Below, piece by piece: positions 35,897 through 45,168 of a stretch of DNA of 64,000 nucleotides; the stretch's first letter is position 1, and each line of letters starts with the position of its first letter. Source of the DNA: Aeromonas lusitana. GTDB taxonomy: Bacteria; Pseudomonadota; Gammaproteobacteria; Enterobacterales; Aeromonadaceae. The notes under the pieces are model-generated. The model ran no database searches. It was not told the DNA's origin and saw only the letters and a program-made list of their open reading frames with translations. A program made the translations under genes and the position numbers. The stretch spans positions 1 through 64,000 of the forward strand of contig NZ_PGCP01000019.1 in assembly GCF_002812985.1 (NCBI RefSeq), written 5' to 3'.

Positions 35897-38056
35897 ATGG
35901 CCTTCGAAGTTGATGAAGACATACTGCAAGACTTTTTGGTCGAAGCATCAGAAATATTGGAACAGTTGTCTGAACAACTGGTCGACTTGGAAAAGCGACC
36001 CGATGACAAGAATCTGTTGAATGCCATCTTCCGCGGCTTCCATACCGTCAAGGGGGGAGCGGGTTTCCTCTCCCTGACCGAGCTGGTGGACGTCTGCCAC
36101 GGCGCCGAGAACGTGTTCGACATCTTGCGCAACGGCAAGCGAACCGTCACCGCCGAGCTGATGGATGTCATCCTGCAGGCGCTCGATGCCATCAATGTCA
36201 TGTTTGCCCAGGTACAGAACCGGGAGCCCACCAGCGCGGCCTCCGCCGATCTGCTGCACGACTTGCACGAGTTGTGCAAACCCGAAGGCCAGGAGCAGCT
36301 GCGCACCGCCAGTGCGGCCGCGCCAGCCCCCTTGCCAGAACCCATTCCCGAACCAGTACCCGAGCCGGTTATCGTCGCCGCGAGCGCACCGGCTGCGGTC
36401 AATGGCGGAGGATCCATCGACGAGATCTCCGCCGACGAATTCGAACGGCTGCTCGACGAGCTGCATGGCGCCGGCAAGGCGCCGACCGTGCCGGTTGCCC
36501 CCGTGCTGAGCGGTTCCGGTGACATCACGGACGACGAGTTCGAGGCGCTGCTCGATCAACTGCACGGTCAGGGCCAGCACGGTGGTGCTCCAGACCTGAG
36601 CCCGCTGCAGTCAGTTCAAAAAGAGGTGGACGAGCTCATCGACGACGATGAGTTCGAACGCCTGCTGGACGAGCTGCACGGCCGTGGCCAGGCGCCACAG
36701 CACAGCATGGCGGCGCCGGCCCCTGCTGCGCCAACGCCCGCACCGGTCACGCCACCCAGCGCCCCCGCTCCCAGCCCGGCACCGGTTGCCAAGGCCGCGT
36801 CTGCGCCAGCCAAGCCAGCGGCGGCGCCTGCCCCCGCACCCGCACCCGCCAAACAGGCGGCCCCGACCGAGAACAGCACGGTACAAAACGACACCACTGT
36901 GCGGGTGGATACCAAGACCCTGGACGTCATCATGAACATGGTGGGGGAGCTGGTGCTGGTGCGTAACCGCCTGGTGAGCCTCGGCATCGCCAGCAACGAC
37001 GAAGAGATGTCCAAAGCGGTGGCCAACCTGGATGTGGTGACCGCCGATCTGCAAGGCGCGGTGATGAAGACCCGCATGCAGCCCATCAAGAAGGTGTTCG
37101 GTCGCTTCCCGCGGGTGGTGCGCGACCTGGCCCGGACTCTCAAGAAAGACATCGAGCTCATCATGGTCGGGGAGGAGACGGATCTCGACAAGAACCTGGT
37201 CGAGGCCCTGGCCGATCCCTTGGTCCACCTGGTGCGTAACTCCTGCGATCACGGCGTCGAGATGCCGGATGTGCGCGAGAAGGCGGGCAAGCCCCGTCAG
37301 GGCACCATCACCCTGAGCGCCTCCCAGCAGGGGGATCATATCCTGCTCTGCATCGAGGATGACGGCGCCGGCATGGATCCGGAGAAGCTGAAGTCCATCG
37401 CCATCAGCCGGGGTGTGCTCGACGCCGACAGCGCGGCGCGCATGAGTGATAATGACGCTTACAACCTGATTTTTGCTCCCGGTTTCTCTACCAAATCGGA
37501 GATTTCCGATATTTCCGGTCGTGGTGTCGGCATGGATGTGGTGAAAACCAGCATTGTCAGCCTCAATGGCTCAGTCCACATCGATTCCACCTGGGGCAAG
37601 GGTACCCGGCTGGAGATCAAGGTGCCGCTCACCCTGGCCATCTTGCCGACCCTGATGGTGGAGGTGGGTCAACAGACCTTCGCCCTGCCGCTGGGCTGCG
37701 TGAACGAAATTTTCCACCTGGATCTTAAAAAAGCCAACGTGGTCGACGGCCAGCTCACCATCATCGTGCGCGACAAGGCGATACCCCTGTTCTATCTGCA
37801 CAAGTGGCTGGTGCGTGGCGCCGGCAAGACGGCGCGCCAGGACACAGGCCACGTGGTCATAGTGCAGATCGGTACCCAGCAGGTCGGCTTCGTGGTGGAT
37901 AACCTCATCGGCCAGGAAGAGGTGGTCATCAAGCCGCTGGACAACCTGCTGCAGGGAACCCCTGGCATGGCCGGCGCCACCATCACCAGCGATGGCGGCA
38001 TCGCCCTCATCCTGGACGTGCCCAGCCTGCTCAAGGCCTATGCACGTCGCCACTGA
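35897..38056 (+). CDS. cheA: Chemotaxis histidine kinase CheA
   Basis: 719 residues. The P1 HPt domain has the phospho-His H49 ([15 protein letters not shown]). Residues ~140-330 hold no recognisable P2 domain; instead there is a Pro/Ala-rich linker with three copies of an acidic helix motif. Dimerisation P3 follows, then the P4 ATPase ([29 protein letters not shown]) and the CheW-like P5. It phosphorylates CheY and CheB. In Vibrio the comparable linker part of CheA (LID) is the binding region for ParP, whose gene lies downstream here. Confidence 0.96.
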   Translation: MAFEVDEDILQDFLVEASEILEQLSEQLVDLEKRPDDKNLLNAIFRGFHTVKGGAGFLSLTELVDVCHGAENVFDILRNGKRTVTAELMDVILQALDAINVMFAQVQNREPTSAASADLLHDLHELCKPEGQEQLRTASAAAPAPLPEPIPEPVPEPVIVAASAPAAVNGGGSIDEISADEFERLLDELHGAGKAPTVPVAPVLSGSGDITDDEFEALLDQLHGQGQHGGAPDLSPLQSVQKEVDELIDDDEFERLLDELHGRGQAPQHSMAAPAPAAPTPAPVTPPSAPAPSPAPVAKAASAPAKPAAAPAPAPAPAKQAAPTENSTVQNDTTVRVDTKTLDVIMNMVGELVLVRNRLVSLGIASNDEEMSKAVANLDVVTADLQGAVMKTRMQPIKKVFGRFPRVVRDLARTLKKDIELIMVGEETDLDKNLVEALADPLVHLVRNSCDHGVEMPDVREKAGKPRQGTITLSASQQGDHILLCIEDDGAGMDPEKLKSIAISRGVLDADSAARMSDNDAYNLIFAPGFSTKSEISDISGRGVGMDVVKTSIVSLNGSVHIDSTWGKGTRLEIKVPLTLAILPTLMVEVGQQTFALPLGCVNEIFHLDLKKANVVDGQLTIIVRDKAIPLFYLHKWLVRGAGKTARQDTGHVVIVQIGTQQVGFVVDNLIGQEEVVIKPLDNLLQGTPGMAGATITSDGGIALILDVPSLLKAYARRH
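36425..36694 (+). repeat. Triplicated 19-residue motif in the CheA linker
   Basis: Residues 177-195 ([19 protein letters not shown]), 210-228 ([19 protein letters not shown]) and 248-266 ([19 protein letters not shown]) repeat the pattern I-x-x-D-E-F-E-x-L-L-D-x-L-H-G-x-G. The spacing is 33 and 38 residues, with Pro/Gly-rich sequence between the copies. Each looks like one short acidic amphipathic helix. Confidence 0.95.
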
Positions 38057-38088
38057 GAGTTCTGGCCCAAGGAGATAGAAGAATAACA

Positions 38089-39219
38089 ATGGCAGTCAAG
38101 GTATTAGTGGTCGACGATTCGAGTTTCTTCCGCCGCAGGGTGAGTGAGATCATCAATCAGGATCCCCTGATGACGGTGATCGACACGGCCCAGAACGGGC
38201 GGGAGGCGGTAGACAAGGCGCTGCAACTGCGGCCCGACGTCATCACCATGGACATAGAGATGCCGGTGCTCGACGGCATCAGCGCCGTACGCGAGATCAT
38301 GGCCAAGTGTCCGACCCCCATCCTGATGTTCTCCTCGCTGACCCACGATGGCGCCAAGGCGACCCTGGATGCGCTGGATGCCGGTGCCCTCGATTTTCTG
38401 CCCAAGAAATTCGAAGACATCGCCCGTGACAAGGATGAGGCGGTGCGCCTGCTGCAGCAGCGCGTCAAGGAGATAGCCCGCAAGCGCTTCCTGATGGCGG
38501 CCAAACCCAGGGCGCCGGAGCCGCTGGCACGTCCCGTGCTCGGCGGCGCTGCCAGTTCCGCTGGTGCGGCCGGGCGCCTCGCCGAGCGCCAGCCCGAACC
38601 CGCCCGGGCGCCGAGCGCCCCTGCCAGCTTCAAGCGCAGCGGCAAGAGCTACCAGCTGGTGGCCATCGGCACTTCCACCGGCGGTCCGGTTGCCCTGCAA
38701 AACGTGCTGACCAAGCTGCCGGGGGATTTCCCCCATCCAATATTGCTGATCCAGCATATGCCGGCGACCTTTACCGCCGCCTTTGCCGCCCGTCTCAACG
38801 GCCTGTGCCAGATAGGGGTCAAGGAGGCCGAAGACGGCGATGTGCTCAAGCCCGGCCACGCCTATCTCGCCCCCGGCGGCAAACAGATGTTGCTGGAGGG
38901 ACGCAGTCCCGGTGCCCGTCTGCGCATCATAGAGGGCAATGACAAGGTCAACTACAAACCCTGCGTGGACATCACTTTTGCCTCGGCCGCCAAGACCTAT
39001 GGCGACAAGGTGCTGGCCATAGTGCTGACCGGCATGGGCGCCGATGGCCGGGATGGGGCGCGTCTGCTCAAGGAGCAGGGCGCCACCATCTGGGCGCAGG
39101 ATGAAGCCTCCTGCGTGGTCTACGGCATGCCGCAGGCGGTGGCCAAGGCGGGCATCGCAAGCGAATCCCTGCCGCTGGACCGGGTGGCCCAGCGCATCCT
39201 GGTCGAGTTGGGTCGCTGA
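38089..39219 (+). CDS. cheB: Chemoreceptor methylesterase/deamidase CheB
   Basis: 376 residues. Receiver domain with D55 ([11 protein letters not shown]), a Pro/Ala-rich linker (~135-185), and the esterase domain with S196 (GTSTGGP), H223 (IQHMPATFT) and D319 ([10 protein letters not shown]). It removes methyl groups from receptors during adaptation. No cheR is in this window, so the partner methyltransferase gene must lie elsewhere. Confidence 0.97.
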   Translation: MAVKVLVVDDSSFFRRRVSEIINQDPLMTVIDTAQNGREAVDKALQLRPDVITMDIEMPVLDGISAVREIMAKCPTPILMFSSLTHDGAKATLDALDAGALDFLPKKFEDIARDKDEAVRLLQQRVKEIARKRFLMAAKPRAPEPLARPVLGGAASSAGAAGRLAERQPEPARAPSAPASFKRSGKSYQLVAIGTSTGGPVALQNVLTKLPGDFPHPILLIQHMPATFTAAFAARLNGLCQIGVKEAEDGDVLKPGHAYLAPGGKQMLLEGRSPGARLRIIEGNDKVNYKPCVDITFASAAKTYGDKVLAIVLTGMGADGRDGARLLKEQGATIWAQDEASCVVYGMPQAVAKAGIASESLPLDRVAQRILVELGR

Positions 39220-39221
39220 AC

Positions 39222-39959
39222 ATGGGCATGTTTGGCCTGTTGCTGGCGCTGGGCGCCGTCGCGGTAGCCCAGTGGTGGCACGGCGGCACCCTGATGACCC
39301 TGCTCGACGGGCCAGCCTTCGTCATCGTGGTTGGCGGCACCTGGGGCGCCGTGATCCTGCAGACCCCGCGCAAATACATGCAAAGGGCGCTTAACCAGGT
39401 GCGCTGGATGCTGTTCCCGCCGCAGTGGGACTTGCGCGAGCAGGCCGAGCGGCTGCAGACCTGGGCCCAGTTCGCGCGCCAGCAAGGCTTGTTGGCACTG
39501 GAGGATCAGGCCGAAGCGGAGTCCGATCCCTTCACCCGCCAGGGCCTCACCATGATAGTGGACGGGGTTTCCATCGACGACATCCGCATGCTGCAAGAGG
39601 CGGATATCGACATCGAGCAGGAGCGCAACGAGCATGCCGCCCGGGTGTTTGAGGCCATGGGAGGCTATAGCCCGACCATCGGCATCATAGGGGCGGTGAT
39701 CGGCCTCATCCAAGCCATGTTCCACCTGGATCAGCCAGACACGCTCGGCGCCGGCATCGCCATCGCCTTCGTGGCAACCATCTACGGAGTTGGCTTTGCG
39801 AACCTCATTTATCTGCCAATTGCGAATCGCCTCAGGGCTTTCCACTACCAGTACGGTCTTTATCAGGAGATGACACTGGAGGGGTTGCTGGCCATCGCCC
39901 ACGGGGAGAATGGTCTGCAGGTCGAGCGGCGGTTACGGGCCTATCTGAAGGGCGAATAG
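39222..39959 (+). CDS. MotA/PomA-family stator protein of a second stator set (MotC / PomA2 type)
   Basis: 245 residues, four membrane segments, with a large cytoplasmic loop between the second and third helices. The third helix contains GGYSPTIGIIGAVIGLIQAM with the functional Pro of MotA-type proteins; GVGFANLIYLPIANRLR marks the last helix. It starts 2 nt after cheB. Pseudomonas has motCD and Aeromonas hydrophila pomA2B2 at this place. Whether it uses protons or sodium cannot be read from the sequence. Confidence 0.92.
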   Translation: MGMFGLLLALGAVAVAQWWHGGTLMTLLDGPAFVIVVGGTWGAVILQTPRKYMQRALNQVRWMLFPPQWDLREQAERLQTWAQFARQQGLLALEDQAEAESDPFTRQGLTMIVDGVSIDDIRMLQEADIDIEQERNEHAARVFEAMGGYSPTIGIIGAVIGLIQAMFHLDQPDTLGAGIAIAFVATIYGVGFANLIYLPIANRLRAFHYQYGLYQEMTLEGLLAIAHGENGLQVERRLRAYLKGE

Positions 39960-40038
39960 CCGACGCCATGGCATCTCGTCCACGAAGAGGCTTGCCGGTC
40001 GGTGGTTACTGGGTTATCTGACTGAAAGGGGAATAACC

Positions 40039-40959
40039 ATGCGCAAGCGCTATCGTTTGCACCTGCAAGGGCGAGAGCACCTCGACCGCTGGCTGGTTTC
40101 CTACGCCGATTACATGACGCTCATCTTCGCCCTGTTCGTGGTGCTCTACTCCGTCGCCATCGTCAACAAAGAGCAGTATCGCGCCGTCATCGAGGGCATG
40201 ACCCAGGCATTCAACCAGGTGACACCGCGCAGCGATGGCTTGCTGGAGGGGCAGGGCAAGTCCCTGCTGAACAACCCTGTGTCGGCGGCCGCCACGCTGC
40301 TGGAGAGTCAGGCGTCTCCCTCACCCTCCCTCGCTCCCATCACGGGCACCCCCATCCAGCAAGAGGGGACGGCGCTGGCCACCATAGCCCTGCAACTGCA
40401 GGAGACCATGGGATCCCTGGTGGAAGCCGGGGTGGTCAAGCTGGCGCAGGATGACAACTGGCTGACGGTGGAGCTGAGCTCCGGCCTGCTGTTCAACAGC
40501 GGCAGCGCCTTCCTGGGAGCGAATGCGGCCCCCGTGCTCGATACGCTTTCAGGTATTCTCAAACCGGTCGATAACTATGTCAGGGTGCGGGGTTATACGG
40601 ATAACCAGCAGATAAACAATGAAATTTTCCGCTCCAATTGGACACTTTCTGCGGCCCGTGCCGAGGCCGTGCTGCTCGATTTGATAGGCAAGGGGATTGC
40701 GCCCCAGCGGCTCGCCTACGAGGCCTATGGGGAATTCTCTCCCTTCGCCGATAACAGCAGTGAGCAGGGGCGGTTACAGAATCGCAAGGTGGTGGTCGCC
40801 ATATCCAGATTCGCCTGGGTGCCGCGACCCGCACCGGCCAGCCCCCAGACGGTGAGCCCGGTTTCGACTCCGGTCGCGCTGCAGGCGGTGGAGAGCGAGG
40901 ACGTCAAGGTAGTGACGCTGCCCGGTGGTGGCATACGCATAACAACAAGACAGGATTGA
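40039..40959 (+). CDS. MotB/PomB-family stator protein of a second stator set (MotD / PomB2 type)
   Basis: 306 residues. The single membrane helix carries the ion-binding D24 (VSYADYMTLIFALFVVLYS). A plug/linker follows, then the OmpA-like peptidoglycan-binding domain (VRVRGYTDNQQI, SAARAEAVLLDLI, GRLQNRKVVVAIS). The C-terminal ~45 residues are Pro/Val-rich. It forms the stator with the MotA-type protein encoded 79 nt upstream. Confidence 0.92.
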   Translation: MRKRYRLHLQGREHLDRWLVSYADYMTLIFALFVVLYSVAIVNKEQYRAVIEGMTQAFNQVTPRSDGLLEGQGKSLLNNPVSAAATLLESQASPSPSLAPITGTPIQQEGTALATIALQLQETMGSLVEAGVVKLAQDDNWLTVELSSGLLFNSGSAFLGANAAPVLDTLSGILKPVDNYVRVRGYTDNQQINNEIFRSNWTLSAARAEAVLLDLIGKGIAPQRLAYEAYGEFSPFADNSSEQGRLQNRKVVVAISRFAWVPRPAPASPQTVSPVSTPVALQAVESEDVKVVTLPGGGIRITTRQD

Positions 40960-40963
40960 TACA

Positions 40964-41758
40964 TTGATTGTTTGGACGGTTGCCAATCAGAAGGGTGGAG
41001 TCGGTAAAACCACCACAGTAGTCTCCCTCGCGGGGCTGTTGGCCCAGCGTGGCCAACGGGTGCTGCTGATCGACACCGACCCCCACGCCTCCCTGACCTC
41101 CTATTTCGATTTTGATTCGGATCGGCTGGAGGGCACTTTGTACGAGCTGTTCCAGGCGGCCAAGCCAAGTAGCGAGCTGGTCAACCGTATGACCCTCAAG
41201 ACCAAGTTCGACAACATCAGCCTGCTGCCGGCCTCCATTACCCTGGCGACACTGGACAGGGTCATGGGCAACCGGGAGGGGATGGGGCTGGTGCTCAAGC
41301 GTGTCCTGCTGCGGGTGCAGGATCAGTATGATTATGTGCTGATCGATTGCCCGCCCGTGCTCGGGGTCATGATGGTCAACGCCCTGGCGGCTTGCGATCG
41401 GATCCTGGTGCCGGTGCAGACCGAATTCCTGGCCCTGAAGGGGCTGGAGCGGATGATGAAGACGTTCGAGATCATGCAGCGGTCCAAGCGGGACAAGTTC
41501 CGCTATACCGTGATCCCGACCATGTTTGACAAGCGCACCCGTGCCTCCCTGATGACATTGCAATCCATCAAGGAGCAGTATGGCGAGGCGGTGTGGAATG
41601 CGGTCATCCCCATCGATACCAAGTTCCGGGATGCCAGCTTGCTGCACATTCCCCCCTCCATCTATGCGCCGGGCAGCCGTGGCACCTATGCCTACGATAC
41701 GCTGCTCAATTATCTCGATGCCGAAGAGCGTCAACGAACCCATGAGGTGAAGCCATGA
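40964..41758 (+). CDS. parC: ParC, ParA-like ATPase for polar placement of chemotaxis arrays
   Basis: 264 residues from TTG 40964 (AGGA about 8 nt upstream; MIVWTVANQKGG). The deviant Walker A is KGGVGKTT (10-17), followed by LLIDTDPHASLTSYF and VLIDCPPVLGVMMVNAL. Soj/ParA family. In Vibrio the ParC ATPase recruits chemotaxis arrays to the old pole through HubP; gene order (stator pair, parC, parP, cheW) is the same here. Without that context it would be annotated only as Soj. Its stop overlaps parP (ATGA). Confidence 0.9.
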   Translation: MIVWTVANQKGGVGKTTTVVSLAGLLAQRGQRVLLIDTDPHASLTSYFDFDSDRLEGTLYELFQAAKPSSELVNRMTLKTKFDNISLLPASITLATLDRVMGNREGMGLVLKRVLLRVQDQYDYVLIDCPPVLGVMMVNALAACDRILVPVQTEFLALKGLERMMKTFEIMQRSKRDKFRYTVIPTMFDKRTRASLMTLQSIKEQYGEAVWNAVIPIDTKFRDASLLHIPPSIYAPGSRGTYAYDTLLNYLDAEERQRTHEVKP

Positions 41759-42639
41759 GAGAGACCACCCAGGTTCGGGCCATGGATGATTACTTCCACT
41801 CCCTGCTGCTGGATGATGCCCTGCTGCGGGAGAGCCTGGAAGATGAGGAGCCGGCGCCTGCGTTGCTGCGTCAGGCACAGCCAGTCTCAATGCCTGAGGT
41901 GGCGGCCCCCTACCTGGAGGCCGATGCCAGGCTGGAGCAGCTGAGTGAGCTGCTGGCCCAGGTGGGTCAGGTGCAGTTCGAGATGGATGCCCTGAGCCAT
42001 GAGGAGCACCAGGCCGAGCCTTTTCAAATCGAGGTGGAAGCCGAGGCGAGCACTTCGGTCGAGGTTGAGACGCTGGTCGAGCCCATGTTGCCCGAAGTGC
42101 ATCTCGAGAGTGCCGAGCCCGCCATCCTACCGGTCACAGAACCTGAGCTGGCCCTGGCCGTCGAGGCGGCGCCCGCCCCGTCGACCTGGGAAAACTTGGA
42201 CACGGGCAACGAATTTCAGGCACTCTTCTTCGACGTGGCCGGGGTGACTTTTGCGGTGCCCCTGACCGAGCTCGGTGGCATTCACCAGCTGGGGGAGGTG
42301 ACTTCATTGTTTGGTCAGCCGGCCTGGTATCGCGGCATCATGGCGTCCCGTGAGCAGAAGATGAACGTGGTGGACACGGCGCTCTGGGTGATGCCGGATC
42401 AAACGCTCGAGGTGCCCGAATACAAGAACTTGATCATGCTGGGAGAATCCCCCTGGGGGCTCGCCTGCCATCAGCTCAAGGGCACGGAGCTGCTGCGCCG
42501 TGACCAGGTGAAGTGGCGTCATCAGGAGGGCAAACGCCCCTGGCTGGCGGGCATGGTCAAGGAGAAGATGTGCGCCCTGCTGCACGTCAAAGAGCTGCTG
42601 GTGCTGCTTGGCCGGGGTGTGAACATAGAAGGTCGCTGA
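41755..42639 (+). CDS. parP: ParP, CheW-domain partner of ParC
   Basis: 294 residues. The first ~150 are acidic, poorly conserved and Glu/Val/Pro-rich, with a likely amphipathic start (MDDYFHSLLLDDALLRESLE). The C-terminal half is a divergent CheW-like domain (FQALFFDVAGVTFAVPLTEL, GIMASREQKMNVVDTALWV, PWLAGMVKEKMCALLHVKEL). In Vibrio this domain (AIF) binds CheA and receptors, while the N-terminal part binds ParC. Start codon overlaps the parC stop. Confidence 0.9.
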   Translation: MRETTQVRAMDDYFHSLLLDDALLRESLEDEEPAPALLRQAQPVSMPEVAAPYLEADARLEQLSELLAQVGQVQFEMDALSHEEHQAEPFQIEVEAEASTSVEVETLVEPMLPEVHLESAEPAILPVTEPELALAVEAAPAPSTWENLDTGNEFQALFFDVAGVTFAVPLTELGGIHQLGEVTSLFGQPAWYRGIMASREQKMNVVDTALWVMPDQTLEVPEYKNLIMLGESPWGLACHQLKGTELLRRDQVKWRHQEGKRPWLAGMVKEKMCALLHVKELLVLLGRGVNIEGR

Positions 42640-42708
42640 TCAGATCGGCAATACCGTGGTTTTATTGCTAATTTTACCCGTTGACGGGTTCATACAAGGA
42701 TTAAGAAC

Positions 42709-43197
42709 ATGACAGAGAAGCGCAATATCGCCCAGAATCTGGCCGAAGATGAAGTGCTGCAGTGGGTGACCTTCCAGCTGGAAAACGAGACCTATGGCAT
42801 CAACGTTATGCAGGTACAGGAGGTGTTGCGCTACACCGAGATCGCCCCTGTGCCGGGCGCTCCCGACTATGTGCTGGGCATCATCAACCTGCGTGGCAAT
42901 GTGGTGACCGTCATCGATACCCGCTCCCGTTTCGGCCTGCCGGCCGGGGACGTGAGCGAGAACTCCCGCATCGTCATCATAGAGGCGGAGAAGCAGGTCA
43001 TCGGCATCATGGTGGACAGCGTGGCCGAGGTGGTTTACCTGCGCTCCTCCGAGATCGATGCCGCGCCGGCGGTGGGCACGGAGGAGAGCGCCAAGTTCAT
43101 CCAGGGTGTCAGCAACCGCGATGGTCAGCTGCTGATCCTGGTGGATCTCAACAAGCTGCTGTCGGACGAAGAGTGGGACGACATTGGCTCCCTGTAA
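42709..43197 (+). CDS. cheW: Chemotaxis coupling protein CheW
   Basis: 162 residues: WVTFQLENETYGINVMQVQE, VLGIINLRGNVVTVIDTRSR and SVAEVVYLRSSEIDAAP are the standard CheW blocks, ending in ILVDLNKLLSDEEW. It links CheA to receptors. The 69-nt gap before it contains a small ACCCG/CGGGT hairpin. Confidence 0.96.
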   Translation: MTEKRNIAQNLAEDEVLQWVTFQLENETYGINVMQVQEVLRYTEIAPVPGAPDYVLGIINLRGNVVTVIDTRSRFGLPAGDVSENSRIVIIEAEKQVIGIMVDSVAEVVYLRSSEIDAAPAVGTEESAKFIQGVSNRDGQLLILVDLNKLLSDEEWDDIGSL

Positions 43198-43244
43198 TGG
43201 GAACAAGTGCGTTCGATGAACCCGGGTCTGAAGGGACCCAATCC

Positions 43245-43268
43245 TGGGGTCGCCGTGACGGCGCCCCA
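43245..43268 (+). other. Intergenic hairpin cheW-DUF2802
   Basis: TGGGG-(T)-CGCCG, loop TGA, CGGCG-CCCCA: ten base pairs with one bulged T and no T run after it. Perhaps an mRNA 3'-end or processing structure. Confidence 0.45.
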
Positions 43269-43290
43269 CGACAGTTAAGGTGATGGTTTG

Positions 43291-43677
43291 ATGATTGAAT
43301 TCGCAGCCTTGGGGTTGTCCTTGTTGGCATTGGTGTTGGCCCTGGTGGGGATCCTTGGCCAGCGCCGCAGCCGACGAGAGTCCGAGGCCAGGGTAGAGAC
43401 GCTGCAGGGGCAGCTCGAGAGTCTGCGCAAGCAGATGATGGAGCTGCACACAGGTGCCATCGGCATGGGTCAGCGTCTGCAGTCGGCAGAGGGGGCCATG
43501 CAGAAGATCCATGACAGTCAGCAGGAGCTGACCCTGCAGGATCCTGAACGCCGCCTCTACAGCCGCGCCGCCAAGATGGTGGAGCTCGGCGCCGATCTCG
43601 ACGAGGTGATGAGCGAATGCGAATTGCCGCAGGCGGAAGCTGAGCTCTTGATCTCCCTGCGCAAAGGCCGCTCCTGA
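43291..43677 (+). CDS. DUF2802 membrane-anchored coiled-coil protein
   Basis: 128 residues from ATG 43291 (AAGG ~10 nt upstream; the TTG just before it is less likely). One N-terminal membrane helix (ALGLSLLALVLALVGILG), then a coiled coil (~25-80: RRESEARVETLQGQLESLRK). A conserved C-terminal block follows (YSRAAKMVELGADLDEVMSE, ELPQAEAELLISLRKGRS), helix-turn-helix-like in spacing. DUF2802 genes regularly follow cheW in polar flagellar clusters of Vibrio, Shewanella and Pseudomonas. Function unknown; a role at the pole or array is plausible from context only. Confidence 0.88.
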   Translation: MIEFAALGLSLLALVLALVGILGQRRSRRESEARVETLQGQLESLRKQMMELHTGAIGMGQRLQSAEGAMQKIHDSQQELTLQDPERRLYSRAAKMVELGADLDEVMSECELPQAEAELLISLRKGRS

Positions 43678-43682
43678 ATCCA

Positions 43683-43708
43683 GGGGGAGGCATCTGCTCC
43701 CCCGATTT
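43683..43708 (+). terminator. Possible terminator of the chemotaxis operon
   Basis: A perfect 7-bp stem (GGGGGAG / CTCCCCC, 7-nt loop) lies 6 nt after the DUF2802 stop, followed only by GATTT. The weak T run makes intrinsic termination uncertain. Confidence 0.55.
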
Positions 43709-43798
43709 CCCCTGCCATATCTGCCGCCGCCAAGGCGCGATCTTCCCCACAAATCCTGTTGATTATTGGTATCTTTGAAAAGACGCTCCCAGATCCTG

Positions 43799-43807
43799 TG
43801 TTAATAT
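43799..43807 (+). promoter_or_regulatory. Candidate extended -10 promoter of ccmA
   Basis: TGT-TAATAT lies 33 nt before the ccmA ATG in an AT-richer patch. No good -35 at standard spacing; TTGAAA lies 20-21 nt upstream. Confidence 0.35.
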
Positions 43808-43840
43808 GCAGGCCGCCTCATTTTCAATGATTACATCCTC

Positions 43841-44476
43841 ATGCTGCTTCAAGCCAACAATCTGAGCTGCGTGCGTGAAGATCGCACCCTGTTTGAACAC
43901 CTCACCTTCGCGGTGACGGCTGGCGATCTGGTGCAAATTGAGGGTCCGAACGGGGTCGGCAAGACCAGCCTGTTGCGCCTGCTGACCGGCTTATCCCAAC
44001 CTTTCGCCGGTGAGGTGTGCTGGAACGGGGAGGAGATCCGCCGTTGCCGCGATGAATACCATGCCAACCTGCTCTATCTGGGCCATCAGCCCGGCGTCAA
44101 GGCGACCCTGACCCCCCTCGAGAATCTCGCCTTCTATCAGAAGCTGCACGGCAGCGGCTCTTCTGACGTGGACTTGTGGCAGGTATTGGCCCAGGTCGGC
44201 CTCGCCGGGTTTGAAGATTACCCCGCCGGTCAGCTCTCAGCCGGTCAGCAGCGGCGGGTGGCCCTGGCCCGGCTCTGGCTGTCTGATCAGCCAGCACTCT
44301 GGATCCTGGATGAACCCTTCACCGCCATCGACAAGCAGGGTGTCAAGGTGCTTGAGCGCCTGTTCCTCACTCACGCCGAGCGGGGGGGCATGGTGGTGCT
44401 CACCACCCATCAGGACCTGACCCTGATGCAGGGGCGGTTGAAGACCCTCTCCCTCACCCCCTTGCTGCAGGAGTGA
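43841..44476 (+). CDS. ccmA: Cytochrome c biogenesis heme-export ATPase CcmA
   Basis: 211 residues. Walker A is [12 protein letters not shown], the signature is [17 protein letters not shown], Walker B is [12 protein letters not shown] and the H-loop is VLTTHQ. CcmA is the ATPase of the CcmABCD complex that releases heme-loaded CcmE. First gene of the complete ccm set. Confidence 0.96.
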   Translation: MLLQANNLSCVREDRTLFEHLTFAVTAGDLVQIEGPNGVGKTSLLRLLTGLSQPFAGEVCWNGEEIRRCRDEYHANLLYLGHQPGVKATLTPLENLAFYQKLHGSGSSDVDLWQVLAQVGLAGFEDYPAGQLSAGQQRRVALARLWLSDQPALWILDEPFTAIDKQGVKVLERLFLTHAERGGMVVLTTHQDLTLMQGRLKTLSLTPLLQE

Positions 44477-44479
44477 CCC

Positions 44480-45148
44480 ATGCTCAGCGCCGTATTCACC
44501 CTGATCCAGCGGGAGCTGCTGATGGCCCTGCGCCAGCGCGCCGACATCTTCAATCCGCTCTGGTTCTTCCTCATCGTCATTACCCTGTTTCCGCTCGGAA
44601 TCGGCCCCGAGCCCCAGCTGCTGGCCCGCATCGCCCCCGGCATCATCTGGGTGGCAGCCCTGCTCGCCGCCATGCTCTCCCTGGAACGGCTGTTTCGCGA
44701 TGACTTCAGCGACGGCGCCCTCGAGCAGATGATGCTGATGCCCCATCCACTCGGGCTGCTGGCGCTGGCGAAAGTGGTCGCTCACTGGCTACTGACCGGT
44801 CTGCCGCTGCTGCTGGTCTCCCCCTTGCTCGCCATCCTGCTCTCCCTGGACATGAAGACCTATCTCGCCGTGGTGGCGACCCTGGCGCTCGGCACCCCAG
44901 TGCTGAGCCTGCTCGGGGCGGTTGGGGTGGCGCTGACGGCGGGGCTGCGCAAGGGCGGGGTGCTGCTCAGCCTGCTGCTGCTGCCGCTCTATATTCCGGT
45001 GCTGATCTTCGCCACCTCCGCCATCGACGCGGCCAGCATGGGCATGCCCTATGCCGGACAACTGGCTATTTTGGGGGCCATGCTGGTGGGCGCCCTGACC
45101 CTGACCCCCCTGGCGATCTCGGCGGCACTGCGGGTCAGCGTTAACTGA
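44480..45148 (+). CDS. ccmB: Heme exporter membrane protein CcmB
   Basis: 222 residues, six membrane helices, with family segments FTLIQRELLMALRQRADIFN and FRDDFSDGALEQMMLMPHPL. Starts 3 nt after ccmA. It forms the CcmA-associated channel part of CcmABCD. Confidence 0.96.
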   Translation: MLSAVFTLIQRELLMALRQRADIFNPLWFFLIVITLFPLGIGPEPQLLARIAPGIIWVAALLAAMLSLERLFRDDFSDGALEQMMLMPHPLGLLALAKVVAHWLLTGLPLLLVSPLLAILLSLDMKTYLAVVATLALGTPVLSLLGAVGVALTAGLRKGGVLLSLLLLPLYIPVLIFATSAIDAASMGMPYAGQLAILGAMLVGALTLTPLAISAALRVSVN

Positions 45149-45168
45149 TTAATTATTCAAAAAGCCCT

